Source: Nematostella vectensis (lineage: Eukaryota; Cnidaria; Anthozoa; Actiniaria; Edwardsiidae). Taken from it: DNA of 64,000 nt. Both the position numbers and the translations under genes were made by a program. Where the stretch lies: NCBI RefSeq assembly GCF_932526225.1, contig NC_064046.1, positions 1,054,001-1,118,000 on the forward strand. Reading direction: 5' to 3'. Numbering within the stretch: position 1 is the stretch's first letter; every line of letters begins with the position of its first letter. A model generated the notes under the pieces. The model was not told the origin of the DNA, did no database searches, and saw only the letters and a list, made by a program, of their open reading frames with translations. Shown piece by piece: positions 33,901-48,900 of the stretch.

Positions 33901-36900
33901 ATGTCACACAACACATCCACAGGTATGTCACACAACACATCCATGAGTGTGTCACACAACGTATCCACTGGTATGTCAAACAACACATCCAGAGGTGTGA
34001 CACACAACCCATCCACTGTTATGTCACCTTTTGTCAGCCAGGGGTGAGCAAAACACCCTGTGTACCCCCTATATAGTGACTTCTTGTCACACAACACATC
34101 CAAGGGTATGTCACACAACATACATGTATTTGAGGGTGTGGCCATTATAGTACCTGTGCCCCCTTTCTTTGAATATACGATATACCTCCTCTTTTCCCTG
34201 TATGCAAGTTGTTATGTCATGTGAGATAACAGAACTCTTCTCTGGTCCTTCAGGTGCCCGGTCGCATGGTGTGTATATGCAGTGATGCCACAGTCAGGCT
34301 GATCTCGCCTGGATCAGGGGCTTGCGTTACTACACTTCTTGTTCCTGGCATGCAGACAATTGCCGACGTCACATGCGCAGCTGCTGATAGTAAGTTTAAT
34401 CTGCAACAAAGTTTTTCACTAGCTTTTCATACTGAGTGAGCACTGCAGTTGAACCTCTATAAAGTGGTAACCCTCTGAATTTGTCCCTTTTCATACTGAG
34501 TGAGCACTGTAGTTGAACCTCTATAAAGTGGTAACCCTCTGAATTTGTCCCTTTTCATACTGAGTGAGCACTGTAGTTGAACCTCTATAAAGTGGTAACC
34601 CTCTGAATTTGTCCCTTTTCATACTGAGTGAGCACTGTAGTTGAACCTCTATTAAGTGGTAACCCTCTGAATTTGTCCCTTTTCATACTGACTGAGCACT
34701 GTAGTTGAACCTCTATAAAGTGGTAACCCTCTGAATTTGTCCCTTTTCATACTGAGTGAGCACTGTAGTTGAACCTCTATTAAGTGGTTACCCTCTGAAT
34801 TTGTCCCTTTTCATACTGAGTAAGCATTGTAGTTGAACCTCTATTAAGTGGTAACCCTCTGAATTTGTCCCTTTTCATACTGACTGAGCACTGTAGTTGA
34901 ACCTCTATAAAGTGGTAACCCTCTGAATTTGTCCCTTTTCATACTGAGTGAGCACTGTAGTTGAACCCCTATTAAGTGGTAACCCTCTGAATTTGTCCCT
35001 TTTCATACTGAGTAAGCATTGTAGTTGAACCTCTATAAAGTGGTAACCCTCTGAATTTGTCCCTTTTCATACTGAGTGAGCACTGTAGTTGAACCTCTAT
35101 TAAGTGGTAACCCTCTGAATTTGTCCCTTTTCATACTGAGTGAGCACTGCAGTTGAACCTCTATTAAGTGGTAGCCCTCTGAATTTGTCCCTTTTCATAC
35201 TGAGTGAGCACTGTAGTTGAACCTCTATTAAGTGGTAACCCTCTTAATTTGTCCAAGTTATTGTGGTGATTAGAGGAAATTCTGGCAAAAACTGGGTGAA
35301 CTTTGGGGTGACTGGGTGACCCCCTAATGGAGGTGTAAACCGATCTAATAAAGGTGACTGCTAAAAAGGGATAGTCAACCTTAATATAGTGCTGCTTAAT
35401 AGTGGTTTGACTGTAATTTTAACTTGGTATTACGTGGCTTGCTAAGAGGGATTGTGATATGTAGAGTCATATAAAGCAAAGGTCTAAGAGTTGGTGGTTT
35501 CTTCAAGAAGCAAAAGAATGTGCATTTTATTCTCATCATATTATTGACTAATTGGTGTCTGTCTTTAGATCTGTTGTTCGCTCTTCTTGTAAATGGAGCC
35601 ATTCTGAAAGCCTCAACTCTCACCAACCCTTGCAAAATAATGGAAGAGTGGAAAAAGGAGGATACAGGAGGTGAGGATTGTGTCATTGCTTAACATTTTT
35701 GAGAGCTTAAGAGTGTTGGGACATTTCTTGTTACTTAGCGATTCAGTTGTTAGGTGCACGCACGATCATCCGGTAACTTTGCACTTTAAGGCGGGAAAAT
35801 CGAATGTCGGGAAAATAATTTATGCACGGGCGACATTCCTAGTTTCAAAACAAATGCCGAAACTGGCGAAAAAATGCTGTTCCTCCCATTGATTTGCTTT
35901 TAAGTTCTCTGTAAGGGCCAGTTCAAGCAGACATGAAAATTGTGAAATTCAGGCACATACACAGCGGGGTGCGCAGGGTGTTTGCACCGCCTTGGCCAGT
36001 GAAGACTTGGTTGTTTCTTATTGAAGGATTTTCAAATACTATCCTTTTTCCATATTATACCTATGACTGCGCACCCTTCCCCCCCCAGCCAATCCCTCCC
36101 CCTGTACCTGCAATTTTGAGAAGCAAATATCTCACTACACTTCATTGTCATAAGTATTATCATATCATCTCAACATCATCTCTGACTGTGTCTCATTTGT
36201 TTTTGTTATTTAGTTCCCAGTACTTGCAATTGTTTGTGTCTCTATGAATATGTTGTAGAGGTAAGTGGAAAACTGCATTCGGTAAAGATGCCAAATTATA
36301 ATCAATAGAATCCCCCTGATACAGAATTTTTGAAAATTTGCCAAACTCCCTAGAGGAATTACAACCTAATAACATTGAAATTTGTTGTTTTGCTAATCCA
36401 AATCAAGCTCTTGGATTGTTATGATACATATTCTGTGTAGTCTATCTAATGTCTAAGCATTCCTACCTGGTCTAGAATGACTTGTGTTTATGTCACTTCT
36501 GGAGCTGTTTCATTGTACTTCGCACATTGACTTCCTTGTATGATTTCATGTTATGCTAAATCTCCAAACGAAACAAATGCTAAATGTGATATAAGGTTCC
36601 AGTGCCTGGACCAAGGCTGGCTTGGTGACTTAATCGTTACCATTATCTGGTACCATTACCTGGTCATTATCTAGTACCATTACCTGGTCATTATCTGGTA
36701 CCATTACCTGGTCTGAACTTGGACAGTAATGGTAATGGAAGTGCCCTGGATTCCTGGGAATGGTACAGGAGTGATAACTAACGTGACATCTCTTTACCAG
36801 GACAAGCTCGAAAATGATGCCTGGGGAGGACTGGTGTCTAACTTGCAGTCGAGGCAAAGCTCGTATGACAGGACCCTGTTGCTAGGGGGATGTGTTGATG

Positions 36901-39900
36901 GCACTATAGTGGTATTCGACTGGCAAAGCAGAAAAACTCCTGGAAGGGTATCATTTCAAATAGAGGTTAGTTGATAGGGGACTTGCGCTAAGAGGTCATC
37001 TAACTTTTTGGTTTGGAAACTAGCGTGCGTTCAGGCTTTTAGCGCAGAAATACAAAAAAAAGGTATTTATTTAGCGCTTACTAATCAGCGAGATCGCTTT
37101 TTTTGTGTTTAATTTTTTTCCTCGTTGTTTGTCGTGTTACGAGTGCAGTCGTTTCTGTGTTTATTACTCTGGCAACACAAGGTCTCACACTCAACCGAAA
37201 ATACTGCAGCTGGCGGCTTGTTCTGTGTAGTTTTCAGCTGACCCTACTATTGGAATGTAACAGTGTTTTGCCTATTTGAATGCCGTAGTTTCGACTTGCG
37301 TGACAGGGTTGTGCCCACTTGAATTCCGTAGTTTCGACTTGCGTGACAGTGTTGTTTTATTAAGCATTTTAAATAAGCATTTCATTTGCATGGGGTTTCA
37401 TAGCCTATGAAACCATAACCCAAATATATTTGTATTCCTACAGGCCCACAGGGAGGAAGTGGTGGCGATGGTGGCAAACCCGACGGTAGATCAGGTCATA
37501 TCTGCTGGAATGGGTAGGTCTTTTGGCGTTGTACAGTGTATATATTCAGTGGACAAAATAGGACCAGGCACATGTTGCGCACGCACCCCTCCCCCCCCCC
37601 AACAAATAACGGTCACCAAAGCGCGTTTTTTCTTGAATCACATGATCCTCAACATTTCTAGCTTCGGATTCAGGATTTGGGGAAGGGTTTCTCAATTTAT
37701 GATAACTATTTCAACTCTTCAAAGGGCTGAATTGTCTGCCCCTTAAGAATAAGCATTAATTTACTCAAAAAGAGTGGTCTGCCACTGCGTGGGTGATATC
37801 CATATGTACTCGACCCCCTTTCTCCTCACTGCAATCTCTAGCCACACACGCGGTTGATGCGATTCTATCTCCTCTTCCAGATAACTCCATCAAAGTGTGG
37901 CGGCTATTTCCATTCGCTGAGGAAGCGTTAGCACCCCTCATGACATTCTACTGCCAGGAGACCCCTCGCCATCTGTCTGTAGCCCATCACAGGCTGTGTG
38001 TAGCCCTCCATGAGCCTGCGACCGCCTCCTATAACATTGTCGTGTTCAAGACCACGCAAAAAGGTGAGGGGTAGTCAAAGCTTAACGTGACCTACTCGCC
38101 CTGTTACCTTTCCTCCGGTTTGGTGACACATAGGGCCTCCACCGTTGTTTCTCCACCTCTATCGACCAGCCGCCTTTAACAGAGCCTTTTCTTGTGTCCT
38201 GTCTCCCTCGCTTCCTTCATCCCTCGAATCCCCAAGATTAAATTACAAAGACATTCTCGAACTTGTCACGGCACGTAGCCTATCACATCTTGTCCTTTTG
38301 ACCTTCCTTCTTAGCGGCCCCCTTTCTTAAGGGCTTATTGCTTTTGCAATTCTCTCTACCTATAATGTATTGCTTTTGCAATTCTCTCTACCTATAATGT
38401 ATTGCTTTTGCAATTCTCTCTACCTATAATGTATTGCTTTTGCAAGTCTTAAATGGCTATGATGTATTGTTGATGCCTCGAAGGAGTCGCACAAATTTGA
38501 TGAAAAACAGCAATTCTATGTATTCTATGTCTTGTATTTTTGAAAAGGCTTTTTTAGATTTCTAAATTTCTAATCTGGTCCTAATTATCCCAAACCCGTT
38601 TATGACACCATTTCTTATTTGATCGATTTAACTTCAAAATATTCGAAATTATTTCTCCCTTTCCTAGTATATTCCTTCTATACCAGCAGATTCCTGTATT
38701 CCCGGTTTAGTCTTTAGAATATGCACACGTAGTGTAAATATATTATTATTATAATTATTGTTATTACTAATCTTATCTTTCCTGGTGTATTTCTGATATC
38801 CCAACACCTTTCCTATATTTCCAGATCGGCGTTCACTACTAATCTTATCTTTCCTAAAGTCTTCCTAATATCCCGACACCATTCCTGTATTTCCAGATCG
38901 TTTTGATCACAATAATGACAACGACCACACGGACGAGATCACGGGTGTGGCTAGCTGTCCCAAGATGCGTCTGTTCGCGTCCTGTGGTCTGGACGGGTCT
39001 CTTCGCATTTGGGACGAGGCTAACAACTTGTTACGTGTCATCACCTTGAACGCCACGCCCACCAGCTTAAGCTTCTGCAGTCAGAAGGGCGACCTACTGG
39101 TCGGCATAGGAAACCATCTACACAAGATAGAGTACGCCACGTGTAAGTGATTTCAAAACCGAGGCAAAAGCGTTACGTCAGGGGCGGATACAGGGAAGAG
39201 GGTGGATTGGGTCTATGTGGCTTATCAAGAACCACTGGATCAGTTATAAGCTGTCTATCTGGTCATTCCGTTTCAACAGTTAAGCTGTCTATCTGGTCAT
39301 TCCGTTACGACAGTTATAAGCTGTCTATCTGGTCATTCCGTTTCGACAGTTATAAGCTGTCTATCTGGTTATTCCGTTTCGACAGTTATAAGCTGTCTAT
39401 CTGGTCATTCCGTTACGACAGTTATAAGCTGTCTATCTGGTCATTCCGTTTCGACAGTTATAAGCTGTCTATCTGGTTATTCCGTTTCGACAGTTATAAG
39501 CTGTCTGGTCATTCCGTTTCGACAGTTATAAGCTGTCTGGTCATTCCGTTTCGACAGTTATAAGCTGTCTATCTGGACTCCGCAACGATTACGAAAGTCG
39601 TGGTGTGTAATTCGGGGCTAAGACATGTCGTATACACGTCGTATAAAATATACTTGTATTATTTCATACTTTATACATAGAATTGAGTTGGTTTAGGTGT
39701 AGGATGGATTGAAATTCACTGCGATTCAAGCGCATTTAATTAACTACTGTGATAAATATCTCATTGGGATAGTTACATAGCCTAGGAAGCCGTTACGCAA
39801 GCCGAGTCAACGGGCTTTCAGACCGACGACAATCTATGGTTTGGATTGTAATATATTTAAGTAGAGCAGTCCTTTGAACTAGTGAAATCCTGGATCCTTA

Positions 39901-42900
39901 CTGTAGCTGCTTGTTCGAGCTTTTGTCAGCGTCTAGAAAAGCCTCGTCGCTGCCTTACATTCATTGCAAGTTTTGTAAATCTCACCTGCGAGACACTTGT
40001 CGGTAGTCGAGTACCTTGGTCACCTAGCCTTAGCATTTGCACCTTAAACCAAGTCGTACATCCACCGTATGTTGATCGATCTTGTCTTCCCCAGACATGC
40101 CTAGGTCGTACATCTATCGTATGGTTGCCATGGAGTTTCAGCGCCCTTGTGCGGAAAAGCCTCTCCCTATTGAGGAGAGTGTAAGTGACGTCATGTCGTC
40201 CAATGACCGTCAGCGGCTGACGAGAGCCAAGTCATCTGTGTACAAGTTTACACACTTCGCCGACCTGTTGTCGCCAGAGGAAATGAATGAACGCGTGGAG
40301 GAAGAAGAGAGAAGAAGCAAGGTTGGTCCGAGTTAGTAAACGGTATACCTGTGTCATAGGGGACTGGGACTAGCCTACCAAACCCCTTGTTTGATGTGCT
40401 GAAAAGCACAAGACCAACCGTTCTGACGACATTTTACCGGTAAAAATTTAAAAAAATCTTTCAATGGGAATTATTTCTTTCTGGCGGAAGCACTTAGTAA
40501 GTTACTTTTTCATGTTTTTATTTTATTGCCAAAAAGCCGGTGAGCGCGCGAGTTTGCCATCCAAAACGTCACGTGTTTTTGTGTGCAAGTTGTTTATTGA
40601 TGAAACGCACGGGGAACCTGATCACCTTCTAAAGAGCCGTTCACCACATAATTTGTCGATATTGAATAAAAAACAGTAATGTAGGTGAGGCTGACAGTTG
40701 CCCCATTAGTTTTCCGTAGATCATTCTATAGTTCGAGACACTTTGATTCTTTCAATTTACAAGGCAAAAACTAACACATCCCTATAATGGTGGATTGTTT
40801 AGTTAAGCGCGGCAAAGAAAAAAATCGTGTTGGTCCGCTTTTAATGGCATACCTTTGCATGTGTTTATCGTCAGGCATTCTCCAAGCTCCAAGAGCGTGA
40901 AAACGAACTGCAGAAGCTCCGTGATGGCGTGTTCGAGTTCCAGAAGAGAAAACCTCGGCCCAACAGTGAGCTGGTCAAACGCGATGGATTCCAGAAATAC
41001 TTAGAGATCTTCTACAAGCGCCCCGACGTAGAGATTCCCGAGGAGGACGAATTCTACAAGGAGAAATCCCCACAGTTTGAGGAGGTGGACACGTTTGCAC
41101 CGAATCGACGTCCAACAGGATTCTTCGGGATTGACATGAACGCTATACAGAAAAAATCTGAACCGGGTGAACCGGTCAAACCGGAAATCATGTGCCTTTC
41201 AATGCCTGATTTTAAGCCGAGGGAAAGGCCTTCCTCGCCTCCGAAGGAAGATATTGAGGAGGGTGCTCGTGACTATGTCGTTAGTAGGGAGGGGTTCACC
41301 CCGAGTGATCTGGAAATGGAAGATGCAGATGCTGGCGTTCGGTCGCGAAAATCGACATCTCGTGCTTACACTGCGCCACTGAATCGACGGGTCATGGAAA
41401 TTGGCCCGCCCCTCATAGACCGCGATCGATACATCGTCGATGTCCCGAAGACTGAGCGATACCCTTCGTCGACGCACTGTCGGCATCAAGTCGCGCAAAA
41501 GTTGGCTCGTATGGCCAGTCGGCAAGCGCGAATGGAGGACGACGAGGTGTTCGTGATTGCTCCCGATGGGTTCATTCCGAATTCAGTTGTTGTGTCGCTC
41601 TTTAAGGATCTTAAGTCTAAGGAGCTCGTGGAAGAGACACGAGTTTGGAAACCACCTTCTCTCACCGCGGAACAACTCGCAGAGATCGAGAAACGGAAAA
41701 AGGTCAGAGTCAAGTAACAATCCTAGAGTTCCTTCTATGACAAATATAGAAATCATAAAGTTCCTTTTACAACAAATATATACATCCTAAAGTTCGTTAT
41801 ATAACAAATATAGAAATAGCCTACTTTTGTGTATAAGTTCAAACAGCTTTTAATGAGACAGGCAAAAGAGACTGGCTCTGTATCCCTCCTTTCGAATTGT
41901 TCAGTACAAATTACTACCATATTCCTACGATCTTTTTAATCTCCAACATCTATTTTTATATTTTTTCATTCTAAATCCAAGCTTTTACCTAAATTTGCAA
42001 CAACCAGTCAAAATATAAGAGAAAGAATTCTTATCTTTAGCTAATAGTCCTTCTCATTCTCCGTTTACAGAAAATGTCCAAAACCCCAGACGAAGAACCC
42101 GTGGTGCCAAAGAAAAAACCTCAAAAATCGAACTTCGCAGACCAGCTGAAGCTCGCAATGTGGGACATACCGTCACCCGAGCCCTTACCCGAGGTCGATA
42201 TCATGCGATCACCAACACCAACACCACCCCCGTCACCACCACCCAAGGAACCCACGCCTCCTCCGTCATCTAATTCTTCGCCAGTCAAAGAAATAAAACC
42301 CAAAAAGCCGATCGAGAAGTTTATATCGAGACCAAAGCCACCTACACCTCCCCCGTAAGTAGACAATTGTGTGTTTTGTTTTTGTATGTTTAGAGAGTTC
42401 TGTCTCCTTAGTAGGATGCGATGGGTGATCTCAGCACGCGTTAACCAAAGAATGATTTATACTAACCTGAATCCCTATAACAAAAACCTATAAAAACCGT
42501 ATAAAGACAATAGATTTCCAAATGCAATATAACTGTTCGTTTACACAAACAAGTAGACCTTGCGTAAACGGACTAATCGGGACCGTAATATGCGAGATAT
42601 TTTTAATGGCACCCATTGCCATATATCCCTTCTATACATTAAGCTAACAATTATCAGATGGATACGGTTCGGGTTTTGTTGACAACAGCCTTACCCTAAC
42701 ACCTAAATTTTGCTACACACCTATTTCAATAAAGGTTGTCAATGCGAACGGCGAATGACAATTGCCAAATGGCAGTTCTACGACCGAAAGTTGTTTATGG
42801 GTAGTAATAATTTGTAAAAATTAAGGTGATAAATAAACTCAAGCGATGACAGAACATTATATTTTAATTAAAATTACATTAAATGGACAGTAGTTTGTTT

Positions 42901-45900
42901 TATTTATATTTTTCTGAATTTGGAACAAATATTTTGGGATCCCTTGGTTGTAGAACTGCCATTTGACAATCGCCATTTGCCGTTTGCAATGACAATGTTT
43001 TTTGAAATATGTGTATGATTTTAAATATTAAATTAACAATAACTGCTATTCCTTTATTAGGGTTGTTTCGCCTCATAAACAGACCAGACCAATTTCACCT
43101 GTTGGTGCTTCTAACCTGTATAAACCACTAACGCCGACTAGTCCTTCAACCTTACAACCGTCTAAACAAGACTCTTTGGTTTACGTGTCTAGCAAGTCTA
43201 AACCTGTCACACCGGAAAGTGTGCTTAACCAGTCTAAGCCTGTCACACCGGAAAGTGTGCTTAACCAGTCTAAGCCTGTCACACCGGAAAGTGTGCTTAA
43301 CCAGTCTAAGCCTGTCACACCGGAAAGTGTGCTTAACCAGTCTAAGCCTGTCACACCGGAAAGTGTGCTTAACCAGTCTAAGCCAGTAACACCTGCTGAT
43401 GCATGGTCTGAGCACTGTAATAGTCTGACAGGCAGTAATGATTATTGTGTGTTATGTTTAAGGTGAGATGTTTATATTCAAGATAAGCCATCCTTCTATT
43501 ATCAAACTAACGGAACACTGATGCTTAATAATCAACTTGCCTAACCTTAACTTACTCTATCTATATTACATACCTTACATACGCTTTCAAACCTCACCCC
43601 AATCTACCTTGTACCGCTTATCTAGCCTTACAATACCTCGTCCCTTACTAAACACCACCACAACTCACTGTGCTTTTCTTCACCTTGCCTAACCTTACCT
43701 TGTCTTGCCTAACCTCATCTGCTTCACATAACCAAAACTAATTCAAATCTTGTGTACATTCTCCCTTGTTTCATGTTCTCTTTTCTTTATGTGTTTCTCA
43801 CCTTCATCTCTTCTGTTCTTCCTTTCTCTTATTCTTTTCACATGAAGCAAAGTCAGTCGCAAAGTCAGGAAAGCTAGCCTCAAAACTCCCCGACCTTCTC
43901 CTGGCAAGCTACGCGATGATGGCATTACCCGACCTGCCTCACGGGTTTCTGCTCAGCAGATCAGCCGCAAACCTAGGTCCAATGACCAACCATCTCAGGC
44001 CACATCGAAGACAAAACTTCCAGCTCTTCGTAGTAAGCCACTGTCTGGTTCTCCTCCCAAAATACAACAAGCCCGATTAACGCCTAGAACCCCTTCTTCC
44101 GCCTTTTCACAGAACCATTCAACTTCTTATCCTGCTTTCAAACTACCGCCGGCTAATTCAAGTCATCAAGCCGCTGACCGTTTATCTGAATCTAATGTCC
44201 AAACACAACAGGCTCATTCGAAATCGTCCGCTTCACCCTCCCCCTCACCTTTCAACAAGAGAAAAGATTACGGACTGTACACCGAGATCATCGCGGACAA
44301 GCTCGAGAAGCAAATGACGGATATCATGGCACTCGCCTTTGGTGGTCTGGGTCAGACCAGAAGTGAGGTCAATGCACATACACAGACTCATAAGGCTTCT
44401 GATGATGACAGCATATCCCCTGATAGAGAGGATCCAAGGATTGACTCTATTTCTGTCCCTGATGAGACAATGGGAGATATCCATGTGCATACAACTTACC
44501 AAGAGATCTTGTCAGCCAACATTGAAACACCGGCTAGTGATGTCGCCTCTGGAAATCTCCTCATCCACAAGACCAAACCCAACAATGGCGTGTCAAGGCA
44601 CATTGAGGATGGAAAAGAAGAGGGAGGGGAGGTAGAGGAGAATTTTCGCCTACCCGCTCCTTCTTTCAGCCCAGTGCTTGTTGTTACGCAGTCTGACGAG
44701 GTGAACGATGCTACTTGCATGGAAGAGAGATCATCCATTGACCGGGATTTGTTATCGCCTGTTACACATCGCCGTGTGACAGAACGAATGTCACCAGCTC
44801 ACACGCCATGTACTGCTAACGCCATGTTTGGTCACAAAAAAGCAAGCAATGTAGAGATTGGGCAAGCATTATCAGACATAGACAACATGGGGGATTTGAA
44901 TGTGGATAATATAAAATTCATCGTTCAAGATCCAACAACTATAGATGAACCTCCTTATACCCATGAAACCTGCTCTTCTTCTGCCTTGGGTTCTAGAACT
45001 TCTGCAAATAATCGCATTTCCTCTATAGAAGAAAAGGGTTTACCAACGAGAAACCCCCAGGTCATCAAGCAGACATCGATTATCAGGACTTCTTCAGTTG
45101 AACATATTCTCGTAGGGACAAAAGATAACTCGCCAATGACCGTAAGTCCCACATCAATAGCCAACAGGAGCTTGCATCAATCTTCAAAATGTGTTGTCCA
45201 AACCCGATCTTGCAGCCCACGTATTTCCTCACAAACCGTGGACAAAACGTATAGCAGAAGTTTAGATGAATATTTAGGGTTAAATTCTTTACACTTGCCG
45301 ATGTCTCCATCTCCATCTATCATCCGGGTGGATGGCAACATTGAACAAGAAATGACGGAGAAAGAAGTTGGTGATAACTATGCATTAATTTCCTCGCAAC
45401 AGAAGCAGCGAGAGATATCTTCCATCGAGGTGGTCACGTGCTTTGGTGATGAGCCACCTGCATTTGTCCCATTCTCCGTCACAGGTGCATTACGCATGCG
45501 CTTGACAGACACCGCAGACTTATCAGATGTACTTGCAGATGTTCTGCGGCTCAAGAGTGGCGAGTTAGCTTATGTGACGTCACCCCCATTGTCTGAGAGT
45601 AGCGAGGCTTCGGTTGATAGCATTGATGATGACTTGCTCTATTCTTAAGAAGAACACGTGACTCGATTGAAGCTTCTTAGAACAGGTGATCACATTAAAG
45701 ATCTCACTTATTTGAGTAAAGATAACGGGGATAGTCTGTTTCAGAACAAGAGGAAGGACACTTTTTTTAGTGACAACCATTTTCACAAGCACTTTTCACG
45801 CATCGCCTCTGCTGTTTCTGCCAATAATAAAAATGGTAATGATCATGACGATTCCTCTGATGCTGATGGTGATATTTATGCTACTGCTTTTTCTCCTAAC

Positions 45901-48900
45901 AATGATGATGGCGATAATGATGACGACGACGATAATGGAAGTTATGTCCTTAGCGATGGTGTTATTGATACGTTCACTTCTGATGAAACTTATGATGAGA
46001 GAATGTCTCCTAAACAGCATGCACTATCTAGCCCTTCCCCAAGTATAACTATATCTGAGGAACTTGACATAAAAAATCAACCTCACGATAGCAAGAACGT
46101 CAAAGAGTCGAGTGATGAATCTAAAGAAGGGAAAAGCCCACAACGTGAAAGCCATCTGGGATATTTGCGTGTTCCTAGCCGGCTAGATGATCAAGCCCAT
46201 AGTCTCAAAGCTCATTTACCGTTACATAAGACCGACGAAATTCTGCCTCAACCACTTGATGTCAATACAAACTCGTGGTTTGTCCTCGTGGTTTGTCCTC
46301 GTGGTTTGTCCTCGTGGTTTGTCCTCGTGGTTTGTCCTCGTGGTTTGTCCTCGTGGTTTGTCCTCGTGGTTTGTCCTCGTGGTTTGTCCTCGTGGTTTGT
46401 CCTCGTGGTTTGTCCTCGTGGTTTGTCCTCGTGGTTTGTCCTCGTGGTTTGTCCTCGTGGTTTGTCCTCGTGGTTTGTCCTCGTGGGTTGTCCTCGTGGT
46501 TTGTCCTCGTGGTTTGTCCTCGTGGTTTGTCCTCGTGGTTTGTCCTCGTGGTTTGTCCTCGACGGAACCAGACACAACAGAAGACTGGTGAAGACGGGGC
46601 CTCAATAAACAAAAAGAAACAAAAATGATTTTATTCCTCTTTCCAGGTATCTCTTTTCTTTCCATTTTCTCTTTGAGTTATCTTTCTTTTCTTTTTCTAG
46701 CTTCCACTTTGACTTAAATTCTTCTTATCTGTAATTCCTCTTCCCACTCGTGTTTTCTAACTATGTGGACTTTAAACCTTTAATGCTTAAAATTACCTTT
46801 CACTGAAGTATTTAAAAAAAAAATGAACAAATCTAATTGATTAAACCAAGAGATAAAAAAGAGCGCGCCATAAACTGATGAAAAATGAAACTAGATTGAG
46901 TGCTATTTTTGTTATCACCACAACTCAATCGAGTGCATTTTGTATTACAGTCCCACCCCCCCACGGGAGCCAACTCCACCTCCTCCCCCACCCACGCCTC
47001 TGCCGGAATTCATCACTCAATTCAAGGGATCCCTGTGGTTTGAGAAGTTCTATCCAGATGCACAACCGGATGTGAGTACAGCGTGTACCATGTTGTCGTA
47101 GCAACAATAGAAGCTAAGGGTTGGTTCTTATAAGCACGCAAGGGTAAAGCACTTATATTCCGATTCCCCCTTTAATTTTATGGGAGACTAAGAAACGCTA
47201 CTACTTGATTTTCTTCGGCTTGGGCTTGTGTTTGACCGATTCTCACTTGTGTTGCGCTTGCGTTTGTGCTTGCTTCGTTATGAGAACCAACATTCAATGC
47301 GCTAAATTGTGATGATCCTATATGTGTGGCAATGTGTGTTAGCCTAGTGCCTAGTGTGTTAGCGCTTTGGCCTCTCACCGCTGTGGCCCAGGTTCGAATC
47401 CTGGCTCAAACTGGGGTTTTTTCCGGTTCCTGCCTTGATTCGAATTTTTCACAAGTGAGTTAAAGTTATTATCCCGTGTCTCCAGTCTTCTCGAATAAGG
47501 ATACTAAACGGGTCAGTACGCAGCTCTTACAAGCTGCAATTTGATTGGGCAAATGAACAATATCCGCACCTTGACACAAAGAACGAGAAGAATAGAGACA
47601 AAAGAACTCCTTTGTAGAGCAAAGATAATAGGAGACAAAGCAGATGCGTACTTACTCCACTAAACCGGAGGTCCCGTCTTTTCCAGCTGCACTACACTAA
47701 CCTGAGCCGAAGGGACGTAAAAGAACCACTGGGGACGCAATAAACCCTCTGGCAGTGACCACCCCCAGTGACAGTGCTTACTAACCGAGGGCCATATGTT
47801 AGAAAACTGTATATTCGGTTAAATATGTTACCCTCGATAAACAAAGATTAAACTGAACTGAAACTGCTTTGCCAATTTTATGGCAGAGTCATTTAGCTTA
47901 ATTGACGTTAATGAGGCTTCCTTGTTTTCACACAGACATTCCCCAAGCCGTGGACTGTCAGCAGTTTTGTTAAAGAGCTTCTAAAGCTTTTACCAAAGTG
48001 CTCGGACTACGAGCTCAAGACCCAGATCTTAGCGGTAAGTATTTAAGTATTTAGTTATATATCTAACTATTTAGAGGAGTACTATGAATCCACAAAAGAA
48101 CTTGCTAGACATATCATTATACGTTATAAGTACACTTTCCTTTATAAACAATTCCCGACGTTCGAAAAAATAAAGTTGTCCTCTAGTTTTAAAGTTGTTT
48201 CTCTAGTTTTAATAAGCTTTCAGAATCACAATTTGCATAGAAAATTTAAATGCTATATGAATACTTTTGTTCTATTTTTTTTTTCTTTTTCAAGTGGTGT
48301 GTTCATAATATCAAGGTTGTTTAATCCTCAGGCCATGATGCTGCTAAACCGCCAGGAGCCCCTGGGTCGCGAGTGCTCCCAGCACATGAGTCGCGTGCTG
48401 ATCTCAGAGCTGAACACACCCGACCCGCCCACCGCGCACGGGGCATCTGTCGCCAAACAGTTCCTCAAGGTGGACATGCAGCTGCTGCAGGCCATGCAGA
48501 TCTACAACGTGTCGCTCGTAGCCGAGTTGATGGGCCAGTACATTGACGGCGACGAGGAAGTCAGGTATGGCCACACAATCCACAACTCTTATTCGCAGTT
48601 ATGTAAAGCGATTTAACACTTGTTATGGTAATAGTCTCACGCAATCTATCACTTGTCATTAATTTACCACACTACCCAGCGTTTATTGCTGTAGTGTCAG
48701 AAAGTCCAGTACTTGTTATGGTAGTGTCACACAATCTAGCACTTGTCACGACAGTGTCAGAAAGTCCAACACGTGGGAGGGTAGTGTCACACAATCCAGC
48801 ACTTGTCATGGTAATGTCACACAATCCAGCACTTGTCATGGTAGTGTCAAATAGTCCAGTACTTGTGATGGTAGTGTCAAATAGTCCAGTAATTGTCACG

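Noticed and set aside
35396-35686. 96-codon minus-strand frame
   Set aside because: Antisense to WD-gene exon 8 and a MITE terminus; no independent support.
46187-46665. Several long frames on both strands (VCPRG and NHEDKPRGQ repeats)
   Set aside because: By-products of the stop-free 13-bp repeat in all six frames.
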